Part shown: positions 32,535-45,690 of the stretch, piece after piece
Position numbering within the stretch: position 1 is the first letter of the stretch
How the letters are laid out: each line of letters starts with the position of its first letter
NCBI GenBank assembly: GCA_032717465.1
Contig: CM064655.1
Location: 20,363,051 to 20,427,050 of the forward strand
DNA from: Coenobita brevimanus
Taxonomy: Eukaryota > Arthropoda > Malacostraca > Decapoda > Coenobitidae
Direction: 5' to 3'
DNA length: 64,000 nt
Made by a program: the position numbers and the translations under genes
Notes under the pieces: model-generated
What the model was told of the DNA's origin: nothing
Databases searched by the model: none
The model's input: the letters and a program-made list of their open reading frames with translations, nothing else

Positions 32535-33621
32535 CTGAAACAAATAAGCAAGGTTGTTATCTCTGTTGTATAACTCCAATCTGTCTGGCTGAGCAAATCT
32601 GTTGACCACAGGTAAGTAACTGCTTCAGTGAGGTCATCCTACAGGTACACTGCAGTACAGCAATCCTCTGAATATCAGACGCTGCATTTTCCGACATGCA
32701 TCATTATCAGACAAAGCAAAAAATCTGGCTGAATTAGAGCAATACTTGTTTTTTATTGCATTAACTTACAGCACCCATGGAAGCAAAATTTTTCAAATCA
32801 CCTGCCACTCCCTGCAACACCACTGCATCACCAACAATGCCCTCTAAAACAAAGGCTGATGCCCACTCCACCTGTCACAAAAAGTAAGCCATCCAGTGTT
32901 GATGCACATTAAGTTAGTCCTGGAGTTTGTGGCCTTTGCTGCCAACCACAGTTTTTGTAGGAGCTTATGTTGCTTGTCTTTGTGCTGTGTGAATGCCTGC
33001 AGCTTCTACTGTGGAAAATAATAAAATGGTTACACAAATCTGCACACAGTTGATGCCACCCTGTTGCCTTTCTGACATAATTTCTGTAGCTAGTCGTCTG
33101 CTTTTGTTTCTACTGACATGCACCTGTGCATCTTACTCTCACTTTAACCCATGGTGTCCAGCACATACTTCCACAGACCCTTCTTCCAGCCAGGCATTTC
33201 AGAGAAAATCACCTTTATTTAAACCTTAATATCTCAGCTAATGCTTAACTGAAAAAACAAAGTCATAATACTCACCAATCCTTCAAGCTGATGGCCTCAG
33301 ATTGTCCATGAAGTGTGTGTAGTCAGAAAGAGAGAGAGTGGGGAATCAGGGCAACTTCTGGTGTTTTTTTGCCAGTTTTCCTACGCGTAGCTGAGGTGCA
33401 GTGGCACAGTTAAGGCTTATACTAGCCCTCCACAATAATAACACTTCCAGAAGACCAGTCAACCACAAACACCATTTCTGTGTAGGTTTTTCAGAAGTAT
33501 AATATGAGTGCGGCTGTCAGTGCAGTTACTACAGCAACGACTTTGAGAAGGCTGGACCAGCTCACCAAGAGCCACATATGCCTTCTTGCCTCACCATTGC
33601 ACCACCATGCCTCCACCAGTG

Positions 33622-33656
<35 letters not shown>

Positions 33657-34055
33657 GAGATGTATGTCTGGCTTGCATTGTCACATGATTCTAGCACTGC
33701 TGTGCCACTAGAAGTCTGGGTATTACTACAACTACTACAAATACTACTACTGCTACTACTACTGCCCTACTGCTCCTATTACCTACTACTACTACTACTA
33801 CATAAAACCTAAATAATAATACTATGAACAAAACAGTTATCCATGTACTATCCATAATCCACTATATTTCCACTATAACAATTTTTTTTCCTGTGATTTG
33901 TACTTTTTCATCATAACAAATATATACACCTAGGAAAACTTAAAAAAGAAAGAAAAAAAAAAAAAGGCACTGATTTCATCATAAAACAAACTTTCTGCTT
34001 CCATTATTCACATAACTATACACAGAGCATTAAAAAAAATATATATTTCTAATAT
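32535..34055. other. Probable cyclophilin intron or spacer with microsatellites
   Basis: No further exon was recognised. It contains (CA)n at about 33626-33655, (CTA)n-like sequence at 33722-33805, and at about 33010-33160 one unit of the repeat family found at 8900-9330. If the cyclophilin gene extends this way, much of this is intron. Confidence 0.5.
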
Positions 34056-34761
34056 ACCTGAGTAGGCATTACCTGGAAGTGCTGCTTCCAACACCTGCAG
34101 GCAAAGAAGCCTTCCAGTGTTGCCATGTCTGCGCCAATTCATCACGTTGACAACAGCAATGCCGTATGACAATATGGTGGTGTGCTGAATGTCAGGTGGC
34201 CCTGTACCCCACCTGTTTCTTTGATTTCCACTCAAAGACAGAGTTGTAGAAATATCTGGGTCGTTTGTATAATTTAGTGTTAGTTTTGTATATTAGTCTA
34301 TCTATCTATCTATAGATAGACTAGTATACAAAACTAACACTAAATTATACAAACGACCCAGATATTTCTACAACTCTGTCTTTGAGTGGAAATCAAAGAA
34401 ACAGGTGGGGTACAGGGCCACCTGACATTCAGCACACCACCACCTTGTCATACGGCATTGCTGTTGTCAACGTTAGTTGTTAGTTTTGTATATTAGTCTA
34501 TCTATCTATCTATAGATAGACTAGTATACAAAACTAACACTAAATTATACAAACGACCCAGATATTTCTACAACTCTGTCTTTGAGTGGAAATCAAAGAA
34601 ACAGGTGGGGTACAGGGCCACCTGACATTCAGCACACCACCACCTTGTCATACGGCATTGCTGTTGTCAACGTGATGAATTGGCGCAGACATGGCAACGC
34701 CGGAAGGCTTCTTTGCCTGCAGGTGTTGGAAGCAGCACTTCCAGGTAATGCCTACTCAGGT
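34056..34761. repeat. Inverted duplication of piggyBac 3' ends with hairpin centres
   Basis: 34056-34305 is the reverse complement of about 34510-34761. The segment 34279-34472 is repeated directly at 34479-34672. Each repeat contains a near-palindrome of TCTATCTATAGATAGA type. Both inverted arms encode the transposase C-terminus and carry the same TGA in place of an arginine codon after CHVCANSSR, so the duplication came after that mutation. Confidence 0.82.
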
Positions 34762-37114
34762 AGTCCCTGCACTGCAGCCTGTCAGGCAGTTGCTGTGCAC
34801 AGTGCCTCTGTTTCCCAGCAGGCACTACTTGGCCATACCTCTGCACATGGCTGTGGATGACATCCTCCTCAAACTGTCTGAGGGATGTGCTAGTCTGTGT
34901 GACAAGCTTGTAGAGAATGAAGCATTCAGTACACATATGTCAAGTACATGTAAGAATGCCTTCTTATACCACTTACAGTGGTGTCTCAGACAGCCGATGG
35001 TGCCAATCTGCATATCAGATTAATCGACAAGTCGCATGTTGATGTTATAGTCGATAACTGCACCAGGCTTGAAGACTGGCTACCTCGTTCTTTTACCGAC
35101 CTTGCCTGTGTTTACCAACATACCTTCATGGACTGTGGAAAGGACATTTACCTATTACTTATTGTGCCAGTGAAGTAGCAAGGAGTTTCCCTGATATCAA
35201 GGTCCTGCACTCCCCCTTAACGATGCCCTTGAGAAAGGATGGCCAATGTTTCCTCTTCACATGGGCAGTGTCACATGATCCAATTTTGTGCTCTAGCAAG
35301 TACTTTGCACGACTTGGTGCCGTGTAGTAATTATCGGTATAAAGGATATGGTTGCCCCCGAAGTACCTGTCCATGAGCTTCTTGACAACTGAGCCAGAGA
35401 AGCCATGGGGGTCGTCCATCAATAACTCTGCATCACTTGCTGTATACACAATAAAATCTATCAGGCGGCCAGTCTTGCAATCACACAAAACAAAAAACTT
35501 TATTCCAAACTGATGCCTCTTTGATGGTATGTACTATACTGTTTGAAGGCAAGCTGTCCCCTGAACAGGACAAACGACTTGTCGATAACTACTTTCTGGA
35601 ATGGTTTGAAATAGGACCTAAATTTATCCTTCATCATTTCTAAAACAAAGCTAATTTTCCATAACCTATCCTTTGGATGTAGGCCCATGCTAGGAGAGAA
35701 ATGCAGTTACCTGAGGATGTCGAGGTAACTATCCCATGGCACATATTTTCCGAACATAAGTGTTGATGGGATATCATCCACCAACTAGTAGTCATGGATG
35801 TTGTGTTTTTTTATGTGTGGCATGAACATTGTCAATGCAAGCCAAACATACATCTCACTTGCCTTCATCGGTGTCCAGTCCTTCATTTCTGCACTTTCAC
35901 GAATGTGTGAGGTTTTACCCCAACTGCACCAGTATTCTCTGAAAGAATTTATTTTATGCACAATAAATTCCATCACTGTCATGGTAAGAAAAGCAATAAA
36001 AAAAAAAAAAAACAGAAGTGGATGTTGCACTACAAGGGAATTCTGGCTGCAAACCTGCACTTGACTCATCAAATACAGGTACTGAGGGAAGGGACTGAAA
36101 CCCCGTCCCTTCCTCCCAGGTCAATGTTTCTTTCATACCCTCCCTTGGTCCTTGCCTTGCCTGCCGTACATGTGGCCTGCCCTGTGCCCTGCCCTGGCAC
36201 CTAGCAGGGCGCTGTGGTGAAGATTCAGGCGTATTATCACTTGATGAGGCAGGTGATGGTGGTGGTGATGGTGATGATGCTGGTGATGGTGATGGGGGGT
36301 GACATACACATGTCTGGTGGCCATAAAATGTATGTGGCCTTGCACCTGTACCTGCATACCCAGACATACCTGGCTGTGGTGATAAGGGTGGTGTTGAAAG
36401 GCAGCTCACAAGGAAGGTCGACGTGGCGAGGCACGTGGTGAGGCAGGACGGCATGGCAAGGCACGTGGTGAGGGAGGGCGGTGTGGCAAGGCACATGGCG
36501 AGGCAAGGTGGTGTGGCAAGGCATGTGATGAGGCAGGGCGGCGTGGCAAGGCACGTGGTGAGGCAGGTCAAGAAGCAGGACGAGTGATAGGTCGACTGGT
36601 GGGCAGAGTGGTTAGTGGAGAGGCTAGTGCAGTGGCAGGTGGAGTGGAAAGTTCTGTGGTAGGACGTGAGTCACATGTTGGTGTAAGGCTTGCCTCCCTC
36701 CTCCACCTCCTCCCTTTCTCCACTCTCTACCTCCTCTTCCTTCTCCTCATCCATGCCAATATCCCCTTCTCCAGTATCGTCAATATCCTCTGAACCATTC
36801 GCATCATCAGAAGTAGCAGATGAACATACAGGAGGAAACGACAGGCACACGGTGGAGGACTCACGCGATCCAACCTCCTCATCCAATGCATAAATATTGA
36901 CACTCATCATGGCAAGGTCACTTTTCTCTGAGGAAGAGCCACTTTCCCCACTCACAATTGGCGATAATGTCACCTCGAGTTCTCTCCCTATCGCACTATC
37001 ACTAAGGTCTTTTCTTTTCTGGCCTCTGGACTTTATTGGTGTTAAAGTCAGTGGCTGCAGGCACTCAACCAAGGATCCAGACGCACAGAAAATTTTTTGT
37101 GTAGGCCTATCCAT
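34408..37114 (-). pseudogene. piggyBac transposase, broken
   Basis: In order on the minus strand: an acidic N-terminal region (about 36671-37114); TPMKASEMYVWLALTMFMPH (about 35850); DRLWKISFVLEMMKDKFRSY (about 35650); the first catalytic aspartate in VVIDKSFVLFRGQLAFKQY; the second in ILYTDNYYTAPSRAKYLL (about 35330); and the third in MRLVD-SDMQIGTIG, where a stop splits VD and SD (about 35018). Next come CKWYKKAFLHVLDICVLNA and TSTSLRQFEEDVI. The C-terminal cysteine domain holds CHVCANSS and WWCAECQVALYP. These enzymes cut and paste DNA at TTAA. Several stops and frame changes make it inactive. Confidence 0.88.
36425..36574 (-). repeat. 30-bp minisatellite in the piggyBac N-terminal part
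   Basis: Five units of 30 bp built on GGCAAGGCACGTGGTGAGGC. On the minus strand it encodes a ten-residue repeat such as CLATPPCLIT. A (GGTGAT)-like microsatellite lies nearby at 36246-36300. Confidence 0.75.
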
Positions 37115-38220
37115 TACAGAGGTATGAAGATAACTGAAGCGTGACTGGGATGCGTGACGGAATATTGCCAGTGTCTACATGTGGTGGAAATAACCTGTGG
37201 AATATTCACACAATGCCACGAAACACAAGATCATGTATACATGCCACCCAGACGTCCCCAGGCCGTCATGTATATGTGACAACTGGACACCATTGATTAA
37301 ATAAAAATATATATATACTGTATATTCTTAGTGTCAGTACCTCCATCTGTGGAATGCATTATAATGTTTAAAGAAATATACTTGCAGATGGTGCCACCCC
37401 ATAGTGCTATACATCAGCAAACAAAAGCCAATTAGTATCGGTGTTGGAGGGAAAAATTATCCGATTATCAGAATTGTATCAGAATCAGCTGAGTAAAGAA
37501 TAAAGTTTGTTTTACCCAATGACTCTAGACTCTAGCATTCATTTCTCCACCATTTTAGGAGTGAACTTGGGCTGCAATGATGATCATTTTTCAAAGATAC
37601 AGTCATAACCCACATTCTGTTGACTGGCTTAAATGGTAAAATGCTTGAACTAAAACATACAGAATATTTAGACCATAATATTATATCTCTGGGGTTAGAA
37701 TGAAGCTTGACACAAGTACCTACGCAGCAGTCTTCTGTCAAGGAGCTGTAACAGACTGGAAGGTTCATCAGGTGGCACACACACATACACTGGTGGTGTT
37801 CTATCAATGGTGTGACTTCGACTTAATGCTTACTTTCGATGGTACAAGAGCTGTGAGCAGAAATTCAGTTTCTTTTCATTTTCACTAAATAACTGTATAT
37901 AATTAAATAATATATCCAACTTAATTATTGCTGCCTTTCTTCAAGAAGTTTTATGCTATATTTCATTGTTACTTGCAAATCTAATTTAGCTCAAATAATG
38001 TGAAGAAAGTAGATACATTAAAAAATCATTTTAATATATTACAGTACACTGAAATATCATACTTTTTTTTAAGCTTTTTTTATTTGGATTTAAAATAAAG
38101 GAAAAAGAAAAAATATATAAAGTTATAACTGTACTATACCTTTAAATATTCTAAAATGTTATTAACACACATTAATACTCATTAGTAACTCCTTTGCCAC
38201 TGGGCAAATAATAGGAAACA
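37115..38220. other. A/T-rich spacer
   Basis: No gene is visible. It probably contains the lost left end of the piggyBac element. I could not place a terminal repeat. Confidence 0.45.
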
Positions 38221-39477
38221 TTAACCCCTAAACCGTGGGGTTGTTTTGGCACTCCTTGCATGTCCCGCGGGGGTATTCGCGCTCCGACGAACTTTGTAAA
38301 AATATTTGCCAAAAATCAGTTATTAGTCCTAGAATATTATAATTAAATATGCATATGGCACATACCTTTAGCTTTCTCCGGGGATGTTTGTTGAGCCTTC
38401 GCCAAGTACCGTAGGACTTGTAGAGACTTCTGAAGTTGGGTAACGAAGTCTCCACTTTACACTTCCCGACACCCCGTAATATGATTACCACAGGCTGATG
38501 TTATCACTAGAAACACTATTCTATGATTTTCAGATAGTTTCGAATCCATACTCCAAAAAAGAAACACCGTGAAAGCAATGAAAATTACGAGTGCGTACCA
38601 ACTTCCCACTTGCGCTCGTTCGCCGCTGGTATTCTGTCATTTATTATTCATAAAAACACTCACACTTTATATTTCTATTACTATATAACACTTATATATA
38701 TCTGCAGTCTTTAACCATAAGTTTCCTTCAGTAATAGTAGTTTATTGTCACTGTAGGCATTCAATTTCTCATTCAGTAAAATATGTAGCAATCACTTTCT
38801 CGTCCTGTATACTAGCGTTGACAGTGAATCTGTCACATTCACTTTCATAACTCATAGTATTCATTCATGCTAGAGTGAAACTTTCGCTTTCATTACTCCT
38901 AGTATATATACTCGTATTCTTATATTACTACGCATTTACATTTCTATTTACATTCTCTATTTTATTTACATTACTTACATTTCTATCTTATTTACACTGT
39001 GTTATGCACTGTCACTTGCAGTAACTTATAAAACTATTTTCCACTGTTCACTTATATTTACATTCATTGCTTTCACTTGCTGTTTACACATTATTTACAT
39101 TTCCACTTGCACTGTTTTAGTCACCAGAAAGATCGTTGTCACTGTCCATCATTTTCACTGATAAATTACCCAGTTCACGTTCAACAGCAGTCACTTAGCC
39201 CTATACCCCTTTCCACACGAGGTTTAGTAGGGGTAGAGGTCACAGGGCCCTTTGGATGGGGCTAAAAAGCAGCGGAATTGGACAGGCACGAATCCGACGT
39301 GGTTTCACCTTGAATGATAACAGTAAACTGAATGCTGTGGTGGCCTAGGGGCAGTGAAAGGCTGCCAATGTCAGTATTGTGACAGCTGCTAATACAGCAA
39401 GCTCGCCCCCAACACGTGGGTTTCGTTCCTAATGTGGCGCGTTCGGCGTGAAACCGTGTAAGTTTTAACTACTCCTT

Positions 39478-39839
39478 ATTTTGCTCCCTAGATCTCCTAA
39501 ATGTGGTCTTTTGCTGTTATCTGCCATTGGTAATCAATATGAAGCACTTTAAGTGGTTAGAAGGTTTATTTAATGTTATAACTTACAAATACAGTACTGC
39601 ACAGCAAAACTTCAACATACAAATACGTAAACACAAGGCAACATTCCGATGCCGAAACCAGTCAGCGTCGGAATGTTGCCTTGTGTTTACATATTTGTAT
39701 GTCGAAATTTTGCTGTGCAGTACTGTATTTGTAAGTTATAACATTAAATAAACCTTCTAACCAGTTAAAGTGCTTCATATTGATCACCAATGGCAGATAA
39801 CAGCAAAATACCACATTTAGGAAGTCTAGGGAGCAAAAT
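39478..39839. repeat. Near-perfect hairpin, arms about 175 bp
   Basis: The left arm starts ATTTTGCTCCCTAG and the right arm ends in its complement. The loop, around CGAAACCAGTCA, is about 12 bases. Few mismatches are seen, so the hairpin is younger than most surrounding repeats. Confidence 0.88.
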
Positions 39840-40120
39840 GGTTTCTGGACTATTCGCTGTCAAGCCAGTTCACTGTCACAACAATAACAAGACAACATAG
39901 ACTTTGATGGATCCCCCTGAAATATAGTTATTAAAGTATTGATTAATTAATAATACGTATATTTATAAAAGTACTGATTAATTAATATAAGTATATTTAT
40001 AAAATGACGGGGAATCATCCAGGGTGCGAATTGTCCTGACGGGGAATTGTTCATGTTTTGGCGGGGAATTGACATGATGGCGAATTGCCTTGGAACCCAC
40101 CAGTCGTGTGTAATCTATAA

Positions 40121-40435
40121 CTGGTTACAAGGCTTTATTTAATGCTTTAACTTTTTTTAAGTGCTTTAAATTACAAGTGCATACCAGAATAGTAAATATT
40201 TAACTTACAAATACAGTACTGTGGAAAAGCAGTACAGCAAATATTTGACAAACAAATAAAAAAGGTAATATTCTGATGCCTATCAGAAAACTGGTTATAA
40301 GACTTTATTTCTTGCTTGAACGTTATTAAATAATACTTTAACTTGCACATAAACTTACCAGAACAGTACTGTAAATATTTAACTTACAAATACAGCACTG
40401 AGGAAAAGCAGTACAGCAAATCACATCACAAGATC
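40121..40435 (+). repeat. 170-bp direct repeat
   Basis: CTGGTTACAAGGCTTTATTT at 40121 recurs as CTGGTTATAAGACTTTATTT at 40291. Both units include a copy of ATTTAACTTACAAATACAG, which is also found in the hairpin arms. Confidence 0.7.
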
Positions 40436-41215
40436 AAAACAAACCGTGTGTGCTGAGCTGATGTTTGAGGATTTGGCTTTTCAAAGGCCTCTCTTGCGTA
40501 AATATATAGTTTTCGTAATGGTTCTTTAATCTTATACATATCCCAGCACTAACTGTGTATAATTGCAAGCGCGTTCAGCGAGAATGTGTTCAGGGCGAGT
40601 TTACTGTACTGTATAAGCGCTATGAAATGATTGGCAGGAAATCTAGACAATACATAATAAATTAGGTTGTTCCAGGTGAATGTAAATATCACTTAGGCTT
40701 CTCCCTTCGTTTCTTATATATATTTTTATTATGAGAATAGATTATACGGCATATTTCAAGGGGAAATAAACAGGAAATATTAGCGAACGAGTGCACGTGA
40801 GGTGTTGCCTGGTGATAATTAGCCAATTCCAGGTGTATGGCACAATCATTTACCTTATTTCTTTTTTGTAAATATTATTTTGTATAAGAATAGGGCATAG
40901 GGCTTATTTCAATGGATGAAATTGGTGGAAAATTCCGGGGAAGATTTACTTTGTGCAGCGTGGCCGGGCAGGCAAGAGGAGAGGGTAATGGAGGGGAGTC
41001 AAGAACGGGGAGAAATGGCTAAATTGTCAACCATGGATGGGAGTACAGATGAGATTAGGAGTGCTGACTAGTGTTGGACATTGGCAGTACTGATAGATGA
41101 TACAAGCCACCACTTGAAAGCCCGGGCAAATTCAAAATAACACAGAATCACAAAGTGACGTCCCGCCCTTGCTCCCAAGCGTCACGAAAGTGACGCACCG
41201 CGGTTAAGGGGTTAA

Positions 41216-41482
41216 GCATACCGTAACTTTTGTGCTTCCCTAAAAGTACACACCACTCAATAATTAGACAAACAGTAAACACATTTTAACTTCTAAATCT
41301 AAACCAAATCTTGATAGCATAATAATGTATGTAAACTGGCCATTACCCAAATAATAAAACACAGTATAGTAATACCTCGATATACAATACCCCTAGATGA
41401 GATACCCCAGCTTAACGATGGGGGTAGAAATACCACCATACCCCTCCTAATGATGGCCAAACCCCGATTTAACGATGGGTTT

Positions 41483-41516
<34 letters not shown>

Positions 41517-41962
41517 AATTTTGATGATACTTTAAACTTGTGTGTTTAGGTTGATTTATAAACTGTTTTTAAACTTACATTAATGTGTTTTAACCACAGG
41601 TGGGGTGAACACTGTCATTCTGTGGTACAGTTTATTAAGCTTGATTTTTTTCCAGACGTATATTTGATGATTTTCAGATCTTATTTGTTGGTTTCAGTGA
41701 GACATTTACAGGTGTCAGGCTTAGGTTAGCTTCATTTACTGCTGTTAGGCCATTTAGACTGGCTTTTAACTTGTTTTTGGACTCATTTGGGTGGGTTTTG
41801 GACTTGGCTGGGGGGGAACCCAAGGCTGAAAAATGCATCCCATTACTTTACATGTTAAAAGTACCCCAATATACAATACCCCACCTAACGATGAGGTTTT
41901 ACCTAACCAATGACATAGGTAAACCGGGGTATACTTGCATTTATACTTAAAAGTATTGTATG
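41216..41962. other. Repeat-derived spacer with a long poly(T)
   Basis: ATATACAATACCCC occurs near 41383 and near 41869 in the same orientation, next to CGATG-rich sequence, so a TIR element may be present, but its ends are not convincing. There is a T-run at about 41478-41511. Confidence 0.4.
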
Positions 41963-43356
41963 TACAACCACCGCAAATTGACTTAGGACCTACACACAGA
42001 ATTGCTATGGGAAACTTGTCTGTCTTTACTTTGTGTTTCCATGGATCTCTACCAAGTGAAGTTTTGGGGCAAGAAGTAACTGGCAACTCCTCTGGTGTTT
42101 GCAGGAGGTGAAGAAACACTCAGGACGCCAGAGCTTGCCCAGAAGCGAGAGTGGGAGTATACGTTCCCGTTGCTACGAGCTTGCACCTCCCTCTTTTTCG
42201 TATGCATTACTGTTTGCTCAGTTATTTTCCTAGAGTTAAGTTGTCACGCCTGGAAAGTACTGCTCAAGAGGTGAGAGGGTCCATATCATTGCATGGAGGC
42301 AGGATACTGTCCCTATCAACACGATTTGTGAACGTGCTGGATGCGCAAAGTCGACCGTCATGAAGATTCTTGCTACAGCGCACAGCCTGCCACCTGATGT
42401 CATACCAGAGCACAAGCAAGGTGGTGGAGAAAGAAGGATGACTTCCAGAGGTACAGATATGCTTCTGAAGAGGGAAGTAATCAAGAATCCTTGACTGACA
42501 GCAGCAGAATTGAAGAGAATGCATCCCCAGCTGTTACAAGACGTCTCAAAGCAAACTATCCTCCAAAGCTTGCAGATGGAGCTGGGTTTGCCAAGTCACA
42601 CCACAGCCAAGAAACTACTTCTCACTGACTGCATGAAGAAGCAGCACATTCAGTTTGCCAAGAAGTATGCACACTGGACATCGGATGAGTGGAGAAAAGT
42701 TATGTTTTCCGATGAAAGCACATTTCAAGTGTTCCAGGTGCGTTCTGCCAAGGTTCGTCACCCTGCCTCCCATAGTCAATATGACCCTGCTTACACGGTG
42801 CCAACTGTTAAGCACCCACAATCAGTAATGGTATGGGGGTGTTTCTCAGGTGAAATGGGAAGGGGAGACCTCTACTTTCTTCCTAAGAACTTGATGATGA
42901 ATGGTGGCCGGTGCATTCAAGTTCTGAAAGATCATTTGTTAAACTTTTTTAATATTCATGGGTGCAACTTTTTCATGCATGATTCAGCTCCATTTCAGAA
43001 ATCAAGAAAGGTGACAAAATGGCTTCAGGATAATCGGACTGAGGTCCTCAACTACTCGCCTGGCAACAGTCCAGATCTAAATCCGATAGAAAACTGACGG
43101 GCAAAGATGAAGAAAATCATGGCAGAACCTCAAGACTGAAGTGACAAATGTTTGATGCAAAAGAAAGGTCCTTGGATTACTTTAGAGATCTAAGTGATTC
43201 CATGCCAAACGCACCCAACTGGTCCTGAAAAACAAGGGAAACATGATTTCATATTAATGAATGGCATTTCATAAACAAACATTGTGATATACTATGATTT
43301 CTGTGTTTTTTAATACCTTGTGCGGGGAGGTCCAAAGTCAATTTGCAGTAGCTGTA
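41963..43356 (+). mobile_element. Tc1-like element, degenerate
   Basis: It is flanked by TA at 41963-41964 and 43355-43356. Terminal inverted repeats share CGCAAATTGACTTAGGACCT on the left and TGCAAATTGACTTTGGACCT, as reverse complement, on the right. One transposase pseudogene fills the interior. The length of 1.39 kb is normal for Tc1. Confidence 0.85.
42250..43135 (+). pseudogene. Tc1-like transposase with stops
   Basis: The N-terminal helix-turn-helix part is readable as INTICERAGCAKSTVMKIL before a TGA in KNP-LTAAELKR (about 42494). The catalytic domain at 42510-43097 has the first aspartate in VMFSDESTFQVF, the second in FFMHDSAPFQKSRKV and the glutamate in SPGNSPDLNPIEN. A TGA follows IEN, and RAKMKKIM continues past it. 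The spacing of the last two catalytic residues is 34-35. The enzyme would move the element by cut and paste into TA sites, but the stops disable it. Confidence 0.85.
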
Positions 43357-43570
43357 AAATCTTGGCCAGCCGGGTACTGGCCATAAAAAGAAACAACATA
43401 TATACTTAAAAGTACATAACATTTTGATCATTAGCCAACTCAGGCCAGCGCAACGTACAGTTAAGGCTAAGTGGAAAAAATACACCTGATTTTATTCCCT
43501 GAGACTGGATTTAACACACTAGTAGTCAAGGACCGATCTTCATATATATCATTATTAAAACCACATTCCA
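43357..43570. other. Short spacer
   Basis: No gene or clear repeat is visible here. Confidence 0.4.
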
Positions 43571-45270
43571 TTAACCCCTTAAGTCCTAATCGCAACAATC
43601 GATGCGATTTGAGTTTTATGCCAAAATGCCTAATCGCATCAACTGAATGCAGCCTGTAAAAAACTGCGGAGTATTTGCTACACCCCAATTATGACGTACA
43701 TGCTTTCAGGCCAAAGAGAACTCGCCCCTGATGTGGCGTGAGGGGGGATCGGACCAACCCGGGCGGTGGGGGGGCACCCCCCTCTCGGCCGCCTCCATGC
43801 CACCCTCTACTCCATTCCCTCACGCCCTCCTTGTTCCCCATCACTCTCCCACCCCTCCACGCAACTGTATCTCTCCTCCCACAACAACCTGCGTCCCTTC
43901 CCATCCTCTCTTGTCCGTCCTCCCTCCCTGCTAGCCTCGTTCCCCCCCCCCCAAACCCCACCCCATCTCTCCTTCCTTGTCCCTCACTACCCTTCCAATC
44001 CCCAACAAGCCCCTGAGTATCAGGCCTAATGTACGTACCTATTTCATATTATTTATACTTCTTCCCAAATTTTTAACCTTCGCTCTGTTCATTTCTCACT
44101 TCGTACCGACCAGTTTCTGTAATTATGGAGTTGGAGAATGCTGTATGTTGTACTACATACAACGCATCTTTTTTTTTTTTTTTTTTTTCATTCTCCCTAC
44201 CTGCCCAGAGTAGCACCTCTGAGTAGTGTCTGACTGTGTTAGAATTCGAAAGACTATGAGGCCTTGTAGGGCTACTCCCCGCACCTGTTTCATCTCCCCA
44301 CACATACAAACACACCTGTTTTCATGGCTGGTATGATAAATTCCAATGAAATGGAGAGTTTCCACAAGAGAATTTGGTTGTTGCCAAAACTCTTATGATA
44401 AGTGTGATGAAGTGTAATGATAATGTGATAATTGTAATGGTGTGATAAATGTGTAACGAAAAGTTGGGCCAGAAAAAGAGAAATCGGAAACAAATTATTG
44501 CTTTTTTCTCCTTTCTTATGCATGCATCTATAGCATTATTCAACTTTATTTTGATGTCTATGGTGGTTATAAACATTTATATGAGTATGTGTTAGTTTTG
44601 GAATGACTATGAGGTCTTGCAGGACTCTCCCCACACCTATTTTATCTCCCCACACCTACATACACACCTGTTTTTATGGCTGGTACGACAAATCCCATTG
44701 AAATGGAGGGTTTCCACAAGAAAATTTGGTTGCTGCCAAAATTTTTCTCCCCAAGTACCACCAAGGCCTTGCAGGCCTACTCCCCATACTAATTATCTCC
44801 CCACACCTACATACACACCTGTTTTCATGGTAGATGTTACAAAACACAATGAAGTGCTTTCTTTTCCTGTGAAAAGCTGGTTATTTCCAACCCCCGTATC
44901 TATAGGCCCACTCTCCACAGTCTACTTTATCTCTTCACAGCCTAGTAATCTCCCCACACCTGTTTTCATGGTTGGTGTGACAAAACACTTTGAAATGACC
45001 TGTTTCAACAAGAAAAATAGGTAGTTATCAAAATTTTCATGTTTTCGATTGTTTTCGAGGGGTAACTATCATAAACTTTTTATAACTTTGACACGCGATT
45101 GTGTGGTAACCTTTGGGCCTATGGGGGTACAGATTGCTTTGTCAGTTGTGTAAATTCTTCCTCTTTAGCCAGAACACAGTCAATTTGCCCTTGATGAAAG
45201 TCACCAAAACACCCCTAAATTGTGGATGTGGGAGGTACCCTGCCTGAAAACTGCGGTCATAAGGAGTTAG
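43571..45270. mobile_element. Possible TTAA-bounded element with internal repeats
   Basis: The left end is TTAACCCCTTAAGTCC. The right end, reversed, is CTAACTCCTTATGACC, so the right TTAA would be mutated. No transposase frame is present. Similarity to the other piggyBac-like ends is suggestive only. Confidence 0.3.
44240..45035 (+). repeat. Diverged direct repeats
   Basis: CTCCCCACACCT followed by CACCTGTTTTCATGG or close variants recurs about four times at uneven intervals. Three of the units also contain a TTTCCACAAGA or TTTCAACAAGA motif. It is old, irregular tandem duplication. Confidence 0.65.
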
Positions 45271-45657
45271 ATAAAGCATGAATGGCTATGTCCAGCATAT
45301 GCCAACCATATACATAGGTAGTAATGAACAGAGTATGATTGTGGCTCACTTTACACACACTAAACATGCCATGGTTTTCTAGATTTTAAGGGTCTTCAGT
45401 GAAGTACAGCTTATTTACTTTGAAAAGCTTAGCACTGAAGGCTCACTGGTTTACATGAGCAACATTTTTAGGTCACAGTGCCTTCTACCATGCTACATAT
45501 TCGTTTTGAACAGTTACCCCCCTAAGACCTGGATGCCCAAGACCCGGACACCCCAAGTCCCAGGCATTTTGAGTTTGGGTCCATTAGTCCAGGCCTCGAA
45601 TATTCCCTAAGATATCAAGACAAAAGACCACCTGGATGAATGTCCAATACGATCTGA

Positions 45658-45690
<33 letters not shown>

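Larger units (their letters stand above)
38221..41215. mobile_element. Candidate 3-kb TTAA-bounded element without transposase
   Basis: The left end reads TTAACCCCTAAACCGTGG at 38221. The right end, in reverse complement, reads TTAACCCCTTAACCGCGG at 41215. These match at most positions and have the form seen in the confirmed piggyBac MITE at 10919. The interior has no transposase-like frame. It holds a hairpin (39478-39839) and a direct repeat (40121-40435). TTAACCC motifs recur in this DNA, so chance pairing is possible. Confidence 0.45.

Noticed and set aside
34582..34860. Plus-strand 92-codon frame starting MSGNQRNRWGTG
   Set aside because: It is the antisense of the piggyBac C-terminal domain, and it is also duplicated in the inverted arm.
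41370..41940. A Tigger-type MITE
   Set aside because: Similar A/C-rich segments lie at both sides, but some are direct rather than inverted and no TA-flanked ends could be fixed.
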